Shown here in pieces: positions 17,960-26,819 of a stretch of DNA of 64,000 bases. Location of the stretch: the NCBI RefSeq assembly GCF_000768345.1, contig NZ_AVPS01000005.1, positions 1 through 64,000 of the forward strand, written 5' to 3'. Positions within the stretch are counted from its first letter, which is position 1. Each line of letters opens with the position of its first letter. The notes below the pieces were generated by a model. The model did not search any database. It had not been told where the DNA came from and worked only from the letters and a program-made list of their open reading frames with translations. The translations under genes and the position numbers were made by a program. The DNA is from Lysobacter concretionis Ko07 = DSM 16239 (GTDB lineage: Bacteria; Pseudomonadota; Gammaproteobacteria; Xanthomonadales; Xanthomonadaceae).

Positions 17960-19788
17960 CTCCCTGGATTCAGAAACTGCATAAATGGGTCGGCCTGATC
18001 ATCGGCCTGCAATTCGTGATCTGGGCGGCAAGCGGACTGGTTATGAGTCTGCTGGATACCGCGACCGTGAACAATCAGCACCACCTCGCGCCTGCAGCTC
18101 AGGCCCTGCCGTGGCCGGAAGCGGAGATCTCCCCGGCAGTCATCGTTGCCAGGGAGAGTCGTCCCGTCCAGATGGTCGAGACCCACTGGCTGGCCGCGGA
18201 GCCGGTCTATCGCCTGAGCGATGGTGTGAGTAGCTGGCTTGCGGATATCCGGGATGGAAGCTCGGTGCCTGTGACGGCGGCGGATGTCGCCGCCATTGCG
18301 GCGCGGGATTACGTGGGTGATGGACGCCCCGCGTCGCCGGAACTCATGCAGGAGAACACATGGGAGGTGCGTGGCCACACCGGGCCCATATGGCGCGTTG
18401 CGTTCTCCGATGACGATGCGACCACGTTGTATGTGTCAGGGCAGGACGGAACCATTCTGGAGCGTCGCAACGATACGTGGCGACTGTTTGATTTCGTCAT
18501 GATGCTGCACTTCATGGATTACACCAGACAGCAGGATTTCAACAACCCGCTGATCGTGATGGCCGGTGCGGGCGGGTTGTGGCTCGCGTTGTCGGGCATC
18601 TGGTTGTTCTTCGCCAGCTTCCGCCTTGGCGAGTTCATTCCGGCCCGCTGGCGGCCACGTCGCGAGTTGACGGTGTACGGCGCCGACGGGGGCAAGTTGC
18701 GCTCGGTGGAGTCCCACTCCGGTGACACGGTGTACCTCGCGCTGGGACGCAACGGACTGCAGTTGCCGTCCAACTGCGGGGGAGGCCAGAGTTGCGGATT
18801 GTGCGTGGTGCGCGTGCGCGGTCATGCGCCGCCGCCAAGCAGCGCCGATCGGATGCATATTGACGCGACCCGGCTCAGGTCGGGCTATCGATTGGCCTGC
18901 AACCTGCCGGTGACATCGGACGGCCAGATCGAGGTGGCCGGAGGTGCCGCGTTGTGGACGGAACGTGTCGCGACGGTGGTCAGCGCCACGGCGGTGACGC
19001 CGTTCCTGCGCGAGTTTGTGCTTGCGCCGGAGGTGCCGCTGGGGCCGGAGTTCCAGCCTGGCGCATATCTGCAGGTCCATGTTCCCGGTTACCGCCTGCA
19101 ACGGAACGACCTGGATCACCCGGAGCTCCACCGGCAAGACTGGTCCAGTCTGAGTCTGCCCGAAAATCTGGTCTGCAAGGAGCCGGTTCGCCGTTCCTAT
19201 TCGCTGTCTCTTCCGGTGGAAAAGGCGGGCGGGAATGTGACCCTGCTCGCCCGATTCAGTCCCGGACGGCAGGGCAAGAAGCAACAGCCTGCCGGCAAGG
19301 GGTCGACCTATCTCTATTCATTGAAGCCGGGCGATCGTGTCTGCTTCAGCGGTCCATTCGGTGACTTCGCGATAAAGCCCGGAGCGAAGGAAAAGGTGTT
19401 CATTGGCGGCGGCGCCGGTATGGCGCCCCTGCGGGCGATGGTGCATTCGCTTCTTGAATCCGGCGCGGAGGAACGCATCCACTTCTGGTACGGCGCTCGC
19501 AACATGCGGGAGGCTCCGTATGTCGAGGAGATGGAAGCGCTGGCCAGGAAGCATGCGAACTTCACATGGCACCTGGTGCTGTCCGAAGCCGCAGAGCATG
19601 GCGCGGGTTTGATCAGGGGGTTGGTGCACGAAGCCACCGATGAAGGGCTGTTGCAGAATCATCCCGATCTGAAGTCCTGCGAGTTCTACCTTTGCGGCCC
19701 CCCGGCGATGCTTGCCGCCACCCGTAGTCTGCTGGCTCGTCTCGGTATCGCCGAGGAACAGGTTGCCTACGATGATTTCAAGATCTAG
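17956..19788 (+). CDS. PepSY - 2Fe-2S ferredoxin - FAD/NAD(P)H reductase fusion (NqrF-like)
   Basis: A 610-residue three-part protein. Residues 1-225 repeat the PepSY-TM plan of the preceding gene (HKWVGLIIGLQFVIWAASGL, MMLHFMDYTRQQDFNNP). Residues about 232-330 are a plant-type 2Fe-2S ferredoxin with NCGGGQSCGLC and a distal Cys in LACNLP. The rest is a ferredoxin-NADP-reductase/NqrF module with the FAD motif RRSYSLSLP and the NAD motif GGGAGMAPLRAM, ending in YDDFKI. It would carry electrons from cytosolic NAD(P)H across the membrane. The likely acceptor is the metal complex imported by the neighbouring receptor; that is inference. Start ATG 17956 was chosen because it overlaps the previous stop. 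Confidence 0.88.
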   Translation: MTPWIQKLHKWVGLIIGLQFVIWAASGLVMSLLDTATVNNQHHLAPAAQALPWPEAEISPAVIVARESRPVQMVETHWLAAEPVYRLSDGVSSWLADIRDGSSVPVTAADVAAIAARDYVGDGRPASPELMQENTWEVRGHTGPIWRVAFSDDDATTLYVSGQDGTILERRNDTWRLFDFVMMLHFMDYTRQQDFNNPLIVMAGAGGLWLALSGIWLFFASFRLGEFIPARWRPRRELTVYGADGGKLRSVESHSGDTVYLALGRNGLQLPSNCGGGQSCGLCVVRVRGHAPPPSSADRMHIDATRLRSGYRLACNLPVTSDGQIEVAGGAALWTERVATVVSATAVTPFLREFVLAPEVPLGPEFQPGAYLQVHVPGYRLQRNDLDHPELHRQDWSSLSLPENLVCKEPVRRSYSLSLPVEKAGGNVTLLARFSPGRQGKKQQPAGKGSTYLYSLKPGDRVCFSGPFGDFAIKPGAKEKVFIGGGAGMAPLRAMVHSLLESGAEERIHFWYGARNMREAPYVEEMEALARKHANFTWHLVLSEAAEHGAGLIRGLVHEATDEGLLQNHPDLKSCEFYLCGPPAMLAATRSLLARLGIAEEQVAYDDFKI

Positions 19789-20033
19789 CGGGCGGGGGAG
19801 TTCTCACGTGTGGCCGTTGTGTCGGTGACTCCCTTTTGGGCAGTGCCGATGCAATCGGCGAACCGAGTCAACAGTGGGGTCGTATGCCGTCATGGGCGCG
19901 ACCCCGCTTCGAGTGGTTGGTCATCGCCCGCTTCAGCTCCCACCCGGTCACCGGCAACGCCGCCAATGACCCGGGTACGCTGCCGGCATTCGCGGCAGTG
20001 GCTGCGGCCAGCTTCACTCGGGCGAGGCGGTAA

Positions 20034-20426
20034 TTGTTCCACCAAGCGGCTGAAGCGCTTCGGGGCAGAGACGATGGGCTAGTGGTGTTCACCGGAGGCA
20101 TGCCGTCGCCGGCATGGGTGGCAGGATTCCGTGCACTAACCTGTGAACTGCCGCGGAGCATGGTGTTTCATCACTGGGGTGACATCGATGTCGGTGGGTT
20201 CCGGATTGCGGCACGGCTGCAGGAGATCGCGATGCCGGCAAGCGTGTCGCTTCAGCCCTGGCTGATGGATATCACGCTGGATGGTCGGGGGAACGAAGTG
20301 AAGGATTCGACGCGGGATGCCATGAGGGCTGCAGCAATCAGGGCAGGCTGGTCAACCTTCGATCGACTGCCCGCACTGACTCTTGAACAAGAACGTGTGG
20401 GTGTGATCTTGCCCAGCCTGATTTAG
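20034..20426 (+). pseudogene. C-terminal remnant of JetD (Wadjet, DUF2220)
   Basis: About 130 codons resembling the C-terminal toprim-like part of JetD, the DNA-cutting subunit of Wadjet plasmid defence. The key match is the strand-turn GLVVFTGGMPS followed by HHWGDIDVGGFRIAARLQ; the DxD and preceding His are typical. Intact JetD is nearly 400 residues, so the N-terminal two thirds is absent, and no jetA, jetB or jetC is near. The ORF opens abruptly in sequence with no recognisable match upstream. I read it as a relic of a lost defence system at the left edge of the mosaic region. Confidence 0.6.
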
Positions 20427-20576
20427 CTGATCCCAACGGCACTATCCCAAGTACCAGCCCTTGACTGGACTCTCTTTCCTATACAGGCAGGGGCCACCAG
20501 TATGAGAGTTCGTCGAAACGACGGTGACAGGCCTGTCACCAATCGAACCCGGAGCGGATACGCGTCTGAACGCTGG

Positions 20577-20756
20577 CGGTTAGGGATGGCTATCGGGGCT
20601 AGAACAGCAGCGTCAAAACGGGCTGTGGGGAAGTAGGAGGCACCTCTTCGAGCATCTCACCAACGATTATGCATGCCGAGCGGGATTTCCATAATTATGG
20701 AAATTCGGCGGTTTTTGCATAATTGGGTTGACAGAGAAGGCGCCGTGTCTTTGCCG
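20577..20756. repeat. 180-bp repeat, copy A, with palindromic core
   Basis: This block is repeated in the same orientation at 30971-31149 with roughly 85 per cent identity by eye. Shared runs include GGCTATCGGGGCTAG, CAGCAGCGTCAAAACGGGC and GAGCGGGATTTCCATAATTA. The core ATTTCCATAATTATGGAAAT is a perfect 20-base palindrome. It sits at the centre of a looser 58-base inverted repeat that begins ATTATGCA and ends TGCATAAT. The recombinase gene starts just downstream. Confidence 0.85.
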
Positions 20757-20787
20757 CTGCAGGTCGGTGAGGGGATTAGGGAGCGTT

Positions 20788-20845
20788 ATCGAGGGTGGGG
20801 AAGGGCAGCTACCGACCCAAAGCGGACGTCGGCTCATGGCCGCTC
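20788..20845. repeat. Dispersed AGCGGACGT-type intergenic repeat
   Basis: It contains TATCGAGGGTGGGGAAGGG, then CAGCTACCGACCCAAAG and CGGACGTCGG. Related copies are at 37745-37810, 43805-43862 and 44876-44925. They look like REP/MITE-like intergenic repeats common in Xanthomonadaceae. Confidence 0.6.
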
Positions 20846-20879
20846 CTCGACTTGTTAGGCCAAAGGACGGCTTGGAGAC

Positions 20880-21503
20880 TCAGACATCCGTCTGCTCGGC
20901 GATCTCCAAGGCGTCATCGACCTCGATTCCGAGATAGCGCACCGTGCTTTCCAGCTTCGTATGGCCGAGAAGCAGCTGTACCGCACGCAAGTTCCTTGTG
21001 CGTCGGTAGATCAAGGATGCTTTGGTCCTGCGCATAGTGTGGGTGCCGTAGCAGCCCGACTCTAGGCCAGCTTCTTCCACCCAACGATGGACAATTCTGG
21101 CGTACTGCCTCGTCGAAAGGTGAGGTGAGTCCGACACTCGGCTGGTGAAAAGGAAGTCCGAGGCCTTCAGATCTGCATGGATAATCCAGGCCTGCACAGC
21201 CTTGTGAGTCGACTGGGTGATCTCGAACTGGACGGGTCGTCCGGTCTTCTGCTGCATCACCATGGCGCGGGATGCCATCTGACCACCATGGGAGACATCC
21301 GATACCCGAAGCTTCACCAAGTCGCAGGCGCGTAGCTTGGAATCGATCGCCAGGTTGAAGAGGGCGAGGTCACGGACCTTGTGGCCGAGCTGAAGGCGAA
21401 TGCGAATAGCCCAGATGTCTTTCAGCTTGAGGGGGGCCTTCTGCCCGATCAGCTTGCCCTTGTTCCAGGGCTCGTGGTGCTGAGATGTGTGAAGAATTGC
21501 CAT
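20880..21503 (-). CDS. Small tyrosine recombinase/integrase
   Basis: A 207-residue recombinase consisting almost only of the catalytic domain. The active-site residues are all present: Arg in KLRACDLVKLRVSDV, Lys in QQKTGRPVQF, HxxR in THTMRRTKAS, His in LLGHTKLEST and the Tyr nucleophile in VRYLGIE. It is much shorter than phage integrases and lacks an arm-binding domain, like FimB/FimE-type enzymes. The start at ATG 21503 follows AGGAG by 7 bases. The 180-bp palindromic repeat stands 124 bases beyond its 3' end and recurs 10 kb away, so the repeat may hold its recombination sites. Confidence 0.9.
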   Translation of the reverse strand: MAILHTSQHHEPWNKGKLIGQKAPLKLKDIWAIRIRLQLGHKVRDLALFNLAIDSKLRACDLVKLRVSDVSHGGQMASRAMVMQQKTGRPVQFEITQSTHKAVQAWIIHADLKASDFLFTSRVSDSPHLSTRQYARIVHRWVEEAGLESGCYGTHTMRRTKASLIYRRTRNLRAVQLLLGHTKLESTVRYLGIEVDDALEIAEQTDV

Positions 21504-21974
21504 GACCAACTCCTGTTGAGGGGGGGGTCAGGCTTCTCTTGGACTCAGAAACAAGGCGTGATGCGACCCGAAGCGGACAGCGACAACTCAGGCAATCCCT
21601 GCGAGCACGCGGGTCACAGTCGCAGCGCCATGCCGTGTGGAAACGCGTTGGGCGAAGTCCCGCTCCACAGCGGGCTGGAATCGTCGAGGCCTCTGGCTTC
21701 GGCCTTGGCCCTCGACGGAGCCAACGACTGAGAGGCCAGGGAATTGCAGCAGGCAACGTGGACATCCAACGCAGGTCGCGCAGAAGTCGATCAACGAGCC
21801 CGCGTGCGGGGCGACCGCCAAAGAGATCAGTGATCTCCGAGGCACGGCTTGCTTGCCGCCGAGCCGTGCGATGGATGTCGGACGTTGGGGCAAGGGAGGG
21901 CGTGGCAATGACTTGGTTGGGCAAACAACGAAGCCGCCCGAAGGCGGCTCCGAGTGGCGTCTTGCCCGACATGC
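21504..21974. other. Gap without a supportable gene
   Basis: Several overlapping reading frames exist on both strands but none has a ribosome-binding site or a recognisable family, and the longest one runs into the recombinase gene in another frame. Only the terminator-like hairpin at 21933-21948 stands out. Confidence 0.55.
21933..21948 (-). terminator. Terminator hairpin after the monooxygenase gene
   Basis: GCCGCC and GGCGGC pair around a four-base loop (read TTCG on the minus strand), followed on that strand by a T-rich run TTCGTTGTTT. It lies 26 bases past the stop of the gene at 21975-22277 and fits a rho-independent terminator for it. Confidence 0.6.
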
Positions 21975-22277
21975 CTAGCTGGGTAGCTTTGCCGCGAGCA
22001 CGTCGACTTTCTCGATGGTCGGTGGCTCGGAGAACAGTTCCCCGGCCTTGGCCATCAACGCCGCCGCAACCTTACCGGCGAGATGGGCCTCCCGGCCCGC
22101 ATCGTCGGAAAAGGCATCGAAAATGCCGAAGGTTGTTGGCCCGAGGCGAATCCCGAACCAGACGGTCGTGCCGGGCTCGTCCATGACGAGTGGCAGACCA
22201 CTCAGGAGAAAGCTTTCGACTTCTTTCTCCTTGCCGATTTTCGCTTCGAGGCGAACGAATAGCGCGACCTTGACCAT
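21975..22277 (-). CDS. Putative quinol monooxygenase (ABM domain)
   Basis: A 100-residue antibiotic-biosynthesis-monooxygenase-fold protein, with the pattern MVKVALFVRLEAKIGKEKEV, PGTTVWFGIRLGPTTFGIFDAF and AHLAGKVAAALM. Small dimeric members of this group act on quinols or degrade haem-like compounds; the substrate here cannot be assigned. The start at MVKVALFV is preceded by CAGGAGACAG, a fair ribosome-binding site. It stands alone with its own terminator hairpin and is divergent from the UvrA-like gene. Confidence 0.83.
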   Translation of the reverse strand: MVKVALFVRLEAKIGKEKEVESFLLSGLPLVMDEPGTTVWFGIRLGPTTFGIFDAFSDDAGREAHLAGKVAAALMAKAGELFSEPPTIEKVDVLAAKLPS

Positions 22278-22521
22278 GAGCTGTCTCCTGTTGCTGCGAC
22301 GGAGTAACGACGCCCCCTCACTTACCTGGGAGCCTGGAAATTGATTGAGCCAAAAAATCAATGGAGCGGCGCGCCTGGCCCGTTGGCCGCTACTGCCTGA
22401 CAACCTAGTCGCATCCGTGGAGCGATGTGTTAGGACGTCGTAAGGATGACCCAACCCCCCCCTTCACGGGGACGGCGGACGCAAGGTTACGATAGTCACC
22501 AATCTGCGGGAGTGCGAACCC

Positions 22522-25155
22522 ATGCCACACCAGCCCCCGTCGCCGGTCGGGTTCGACGCCTTCGTGCACGTGCGAGGCGCGCGCGAACACAACCTCAAGG
22601 ATGTCGATGTCGACCTCCCGAGGGATGCAATCGTCGTGTTCTCCGGCATCTCGGGATCGGGCAAATCTTCGCTGGCTTTTGGCACGCTCTATGCCGAGGC
22701 GCAGCGGCGCTACCTGGAATCGCTGTCGCCCTATGCGCGGCGCCTGATCGACCAGGTGGGCGTACCGGACATCGACGCCATCGACGGGATGCCGCCGGCA
22801 GTCGCGCTGCAGCAGCAGCGCGGTACGCCGAATGTCCGCTCCACCGTGGGCAGCATCACCACGCTGTCGAGCCTGCTGCGCATGCTGTATTCGCGCGCCG
22901 GCACCTATCCGCCCCGGCAACCCATGCTGTATGCGGAAGATTTCTCGCCCAACACGCCGCAGGGTGCTTGCCCTACCTGCCACGGGCTGGGCTACGTTTA
23001 CACCGTCAAGGACGAGGCTATGGTCCCCGACCCGTCGCTGTCCATCCGCGACCGGGCGATCGCAGCTTGGCCGCCGGCCTGGCATGGGCAGAACCTGCGC
23101 GACATCCTGGTGACGTTGGGGTATGACGTCGACAAACCCTGGCGCGAGCTCCCGAAGAAGGACCGCGACTGGATCCTGCACACCGACGAGCAGCCAGTGG
23201 TTCCGGTGTACGCGGGTTTCACTCCTGCTGAAACGCGCGCGGCGCTGCGCCGCAAAACCGAGCCCAGCTACATGGGCACCTTTACTGGCGCGCGCCGCTA
23301 CGTGCTGGACACCTTCGCCAACACGCAGAGCGCGCTGATGAAGAAGCGTGTCGCGCGCTTCATGTCCGGTACCACGTGCGCGACGTGCGACGGTCGCCGC
23401 CTCAAGCGCGAAGCGCTGTCGGTCACATTCGCCGGGCTGGATATCGGCACCTTGTCGCGTTTGCCGCTCGCTGATATCGCCGAACTCCTCGCGCCGGCGG
23501 CGAAGGGCCGGTTCGACACACCAGTTGCCACCGCCACGCGCAGCCGCGCCGCTGGACGCAAGGACATCGCCCGTCGCGTGGCCGCCGGCGGATTGCCGCA
23601 TACCGGCGGCACGGACGTGCGGCGCACCGCGAACCTGTCCGAGGAGAAGCGGATCGCAGCACAACGCATCACTCGCGACCTGATCGGGCGGATTGAGTCG
23701 TTGCAGGGGCTGGGCCTCGGTTACCTCGCGCTGGACCGTTCTACGCCCACGCTCTCCTCGGGCGAGCTGCAACGGCTGCGCCTGGCCACGCAGGTGCGCT
23801 CCAATTTGTTCGGCGTGGTCTACGTGCTCGACGAGCCGTCGGCAGGACTGCATCCCGCCGATGCGGAAGCCCTGCACGCGGTGATGGGCCAGCTCAAGGC
23901 GGCCGGCAACACCCTGTTCGTCGTCGAGCACGACCTGGATACGCTGCGCCGCGCCGACTGGCTTGTCGACGTGGGGCCGGATGCAGGCCAGCATGGTGGC
24001 CGCGTGCTCTACAGCGGGCCGCCCCTGGGGTTGCGCGACATCGAGGCGTCGCACACGCGGCGCTATCTGTTCGACGCCGTTCCGACGCGTCGGCGCACGC
24101 CTCGGCACCCGTCAGGCTGGCTCGAGCTCCTCGGCATCCAACGCAACAACCTGCATGGCCTCGATGTGCGGATCCCACTGGGGGCCTTCACTTCGGTCAC
24201 TGGCGTGTCCGGTTCGGGCAAGTCCAGCCTGGTCAGCCAGGCGCTGGTGGAACTCGTGGGCGAGCACCTCGGCCACGAGCCGGCGGTGGAGGAAAGCAGC
24301 GACGACATGCCGCTGCCCGACGCAATAACGCGCACTGCGGGCCGCCTGGGAGCGGGCGTGGGCGCCATCCGCCGCCTGGTCAACGTCGACCAGAAGCCCA
24401 TCGGCCGCACGCCGCGGTCCAACCTGGCGACCTACACTGGCCTGTTCGACCATGTGCGCAAGCTGTTCGCGGCCACGCGCGCTGCGAAGGCGCGCCGCTA
24501 TGGCGTGGGTCGCTTCTCCTTCAACGTGGCGCAGGGGCGTTGCCCCACTTGCGAGGGCGAAGGCTTCGTCAGCATCGAACTGCTCTTCATGCCGAGCGTC
24601 TACGCGCCATGCCCTACCTGCCACGGCAAGCGTTACAACGAAAAGACCCTCGAAATCGAGTGGAACGGGCGCAACATCGCCCAAGTGCTGGGGATGACGG
24701 TGGACGAGGCGCTGTCGTTCTTCGCCGACGAAGCGCCCGTGCACCGTGCACTGGCATTGCTCCACGGCATTGGCCTGGGTTACCTGCGGCTCGGGCAGCC
24801 TGCGACGGAACTGTCCGGCGGCGAGGCCCAGCGCATCAAGCTGGCCACCGAGCTGCAGCGCAGTCAGCGTGGCGACTCGCTGTACGTGCTCGACGAGCCG
24901 ACCACTGGACTGCACCCTTTCGACGTGGACAAGCTGATGGTGCAATTGCATGGACTGGTCGACGCAGGCAACACCGTGGTCGTCGTCGAACATGACATGC
25001 GGGTCGTCGCCGACAGCGACTGGATGATCGACGTAGGCCCGGGCGCCGGGGAGAAGGGTGGTCGTATCGTCGCCGAGGGCGTGCCGCAGGACGTAGCGAG
25101 CGCGGGCGTCGGGGCCACAGCGCCTTACCTCCAGCGCGCGCTGTCCTCACGCTGA
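22522..25155 (+). CDS. UvrA-like excinuclease ATPase (UvrA2 type)
   Basis: An 877-residue tandem ABC ATPase of the UvrA superfamily. The first half has the P-loop GISGSGKSS at about residues 42-50, signature SSGELQRLRLATQ and Walker B VLDEPSAGLHPAD. The second has GVSGSGKSSL, LSGGEAQRIKLATEL and LDEPTTGLHPFDV. Zinc-module Cys pairs are CPTCHGLGY, CATCDGRRL, CPTCEGEG and CPTCHGK. It is shorter than canonical UvrA (about 940) and the region between the first P-loop and the first zinc module is short. This fits the UvrA2 class that lacks the UvrB-binding domain and is linked to damage or drug tolerance. It has no partners nearby. Confidence 0.9.
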   Translation: MPHQPPSPVGFDAFVHVRGAREHNLKDVDVDLPRDAIVVFSGISGSGKSSLAFGTLYAEAQRRYLESLSPYARRLIDQVGVPDIDAIDGMPPAVALQQQRGTPNVRSTVGSITTLSSLLRMLYSRAGTYPPRQPMLYAEDFSPNTPQGACPTCHGLGYVYTVKDEAMVPDPSLSIRDRAIAAWPPAWHGQNLRDILVTLGYDVDKPWRELPKKDRDWILHTDEQPVVPVYAGFTPAETRAALRRKTEPSYMGTFTGARRYVLDTFANTQSALMKKRVARFMSGTTCATCDGRRLKREALSVTFAGLDIGTLSRLPLADIAELLAPAAKGRFDTPVATATRSRAAGRKDIARRVAAGGLPHTGGTDVRRTANLSEEKRIAAQRITRDLIGRIESLQGLGLGYLALDRSTPTLSSGELQRLRLATQVRSNLFGVVYVLDEPSAGLHPADAEALHAVMGQLKAAGNTLFVVEHDLDTLRRADWLVDVGPDAGQHGGRVLYSGPPLGLRDIEASHTRRYLFDAVPTRRRTPRHPSGWLELLGIQRNNLHGLDVRIPLGAFTSVTGVSGSGKSSLVSQALVELVGEHLGHEPAVEESSDDMPLPDAITRTAGRLGAGVGAIRRLVNVDQKPIGRTPRSNLATYTGLFDHVRKLFAATRAAKARRYGVGRFSFNVAQGRCPTCEGEGFVSIELLFMPSVYAPCPTCHGKRYNEKTLEIEWNGRNIAQVLGMTVDEALSFFADEAPVHRALALLHGIGLGYLRLGQPATELSGGEAQRIKLATELQRSQRGDSLYVLDEPTTGLHPFDVDKLMVQLHGLVDAGNTVVVVEHDMRVVADSDWMIDVGPGAGEKGGRIVAEGVPQDVASAGVGATAPYLQRALSSR

Positions 25156-25636
25156 TTGAGGTGCTGCTCGATTTCCCTCTGGCAAAGGTGGTTTCCCAGC
25201 CTTACGTCCGCTCTTGGCCGGGAGTGGCCGCGAGCGATCCAAGTGGGCAGACCGGAACGTGTATTCAAAAAAATTCCACGGACGCTAGCTATCGGCACAT
25301 GAGGCATGTTGCCGCGGCCCGCCAACACCGATGACAAACGTTTACAGCCCTTGATCGTCATTCCTGTAATTTACGGTGGCGGCGTCTGAGACTAGTGTCC
25401 GGCCGCAGACGAGGATGGGCAGCATGAGTGTGCGAGCCTCTCATGAAATGGCCGCCAATTGTCTTTCGACCCAGGTCAAGCCGTACCAAATACGCCGCGC
25501 GGTCTACACTCGGCCGATGCTTTTAGCAAGAAAACGCTCCGGCAGCTAATTTTAGCAAGCTTCAGCTAATCGAATGATTTCAACGGCTTAACACTTTCAC
25601 GCCCTGCCTCATCGGCGAAGATGTAACGACACGAAC
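25156..25636. other. Gap with fragments and short repeats next to the broken IS3 copy
   Basis: No intact gene is seen. There is a GTCCGCTCTTGGCCGGGAG segment of the dispersed intergenic family near 25208. CCTGTAATTTACGG at 25363-25376 is also found with one change at 54033-54046. Two TTTTAGCAAG units lie near 25518 and 25551. The minus strand could encode the end of an unknown protein ([19 protein letters not shown], stop at 25566) that abuts the truncated IS3 and looks like the 3' edge of another element. Confidence 0.5.
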
Positions 25637-26140
25637 GACCATGTGGCGATCCTGACGGTGGTGCATCGACCAGCCCAGCACCAGCTTGCTGTACAGATCG
25701 ATGACGACGCAGAGGTACAACTTTCCTTCTGTTGTCACGATCTCGGTGATGTCGGTGACCCACTTGGTCTCCGGCTCGTGAGCGGCGAAGTTGCGCTGCA
25801 GCAGATTCTCCACACCCACCGGTCGGGTGCCGGGTTTAGCGCCGTAGCGGCGCCTGGTTCGCCGCGGCCAGCCTTGCAGTCCAGCACCGGCCATCAGGCG
25901 GGCCACCCGGTTGCGGCTGGTCTGTTCGCCTTCATCGACCAGGTCTTCCCGCATCCGGGGTGCGCCAATGACGCCTTTGCTGTCCTCATGGATCTCCCGC
26001 ATGCGCGACAGCAAGCGTGCATTCGCCCGCGCACGAGGCCCCGGCGTGCGGCTCGCCCAGGCGTAGAAGCCGCTCGTTGATACTTCAAGGCAGCGGCACA
26101 TCATCCCTACGGGGTAGTCGCTGCGGCAGCGCGCAATCAC
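25580..26140 (-). pseudogene. IS3 transposase OrfB, C-terminally truncated
   Basis: OrfB begins at a GTG inside the orfA stop (GTGA) and reads [20 protein letters not shown] and the first catalytic Asp of the DDE core in VTDITEIVT, then [16 protein letters not shown]. Similarity to the intact OrfB at 42741-43601 ends after RQDRHMVV, and about 16 unrelated residues follow. The later Asp and Glu of the DDE triad are missing, so it cannot be active. Confidence 0.85.
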
Positions 26141-26498
26141 CGTGTACCGTTCGGTGATTGCTTCGCGAAGTACGCTGCCGCGTCTTTTAAAAAATCCCGT
26201 TCTTTGGTCACGCGCGACAGCTCGCGCTTGAGGCGGGCGAGCTCTTCATCACGAGGCGTTCCGCCGCCGGGGAAAGCCTTGGTTCCGCCGGCGTCGGCCT
26301 CCCGGACCCAGCGGGTCAGCATGTTCGGATTGAGGCCGACCTCCAACGCGATCTGACGGCAGCTCAACTTCGACCGCCAGACCAGCTCGACGATCTCACG
26401 CTTGTACTCAGGGCTGTAACGCTTGCGCTTGGACACGGACACTCCTCTGATCCAGTATGGATCTTAGTGAAAGTGTCCGCAGAATCGGGGGAGAACCC
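25637..26498 (-). mobile_element. Truncated IS3-family element (copy 1)
   Basis: An IS3-type element on the minus strand, related to the complete copy at 42383-43606 over orfA and the first 170 or so codons of orfB. Its 5' end is intact: GGGTTCTCCCCCGATTCTGC is nearly the same as the end of copy 2. Homology stops near 25637, so the 3' part of orfB and the right inverted repeat are lost. The intact end lies inside a BPSL0761-type gene (26499-26606). Confidence 0.85.
26137..26436 (-). CDS. IS3 transposase OrfA (copy 1)
   Basis: A 99-residue OrfA with a helix-turn-helix (about residues 8-50, [20 protein letters not shown]) and a Leu-rich C-terminal helix ([21 protein letters not shown]). The start is GTG, where the sister copy at 42445 has ATG, after an AGAGGA ribosome-binding site. 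It keeps the T6A4 slip site (GATTTTTTAAAAG) used for OrfAB frameshifting, but its OrfB partner is truncated. Confidence 0.88.
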   Translation of the reverse strand: MSKRKRYSPEYKREIVELVWRSKLSCRQIALEVGLNPNMLTRWVREADAGGTKAFPGGGTPRDEELARLKRELSRVTKERDFLKDAAAYFAKQSPNGTR

Positions 26499-26606
26499 AT
26501 GCGACTCTTGGCGCACCGGCTCCGGCAGGGTGTGGTCGCTCCTGAGCGACCGTAGAAACCGCCTCGTCTGAAGGACGCAAAGGGTTCGCTCGTCGGGGGT
26601 GCTCAT
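26499..26606 (-). pseudogene. BPSL0761-family gene, cut after 36 codons by IS3
   Basis: The minus strand reads MSTPDERTLCVLQTRRFLRS and continues with a PEPVRQES motif, the opening of BPSL0761-type small proteins (about 70 residues, function unknown, common in Burkholderia and Xanthomonads). A good ribosome-binding site (AGGAGC) stands 5 bases before the ATG. The match ends exactly where the IS3 end GGGTTCT begins, so the element appears to have inserted into this gene. The 3' half is not found on the other side, consistent with loss of the flanking DNA. Confidence 0.65.
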
Positions 26607-26819
26607 GGGATGCTCCTGTGGGTGTGAACTTGATGAAGTGTGGTGTCGTGTCGTCGCAATGATTGAGATCGGCAGATGTGGCGGGATCGTCCCAGCTCGG
26701 TAGTCATGGCGAAGCTAGCGTCCGAAAGCGCCCGAAACCTCACCACAGGTGTTCCTCAGCTATCGGAGACCATCGGTGATCCAGGATCACCAGTCGGTCG
26801 AGGGCGGATTGCAAGCCAT

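Larger units (their letters stand above)
20427..20879. other. Gene-poor gap with repeats before the recombinase gene
   Basis: No supportable gene is seen here. The stretch contains a short GACAGGCCTGTC palindrome (about 20526-20537), the 180-bp repeat copy A and one copy of the AGCGGACGT-type dispersed repeat. It separates the JetD relic from the small tyrosine recombinase gene. Confidence 0.6.

Noticed and set aside
20850-20862. GTTAGGC as a possible integron attC half-site
   Set aside because: No matching inverse core site or hairpin arms are nearby, and the local recombinase lacks an IntI-type insert.
21370-21972. A 200-codon minus-strand frame upstream of the small recombinase
   Set aside because: It overlaps the recombinase gene in another frame, lacks a ribosome-binding site and shows no family motif. 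It may be part of an older repeat.
22405-24108. A 567-codon open frame opposite the UvrA-like gene
   Set aside because: It is the antisense shadow of a high-GC coding region. The plus-strand product has all UvrA motifs, and the antisense product has no recognisable domain.
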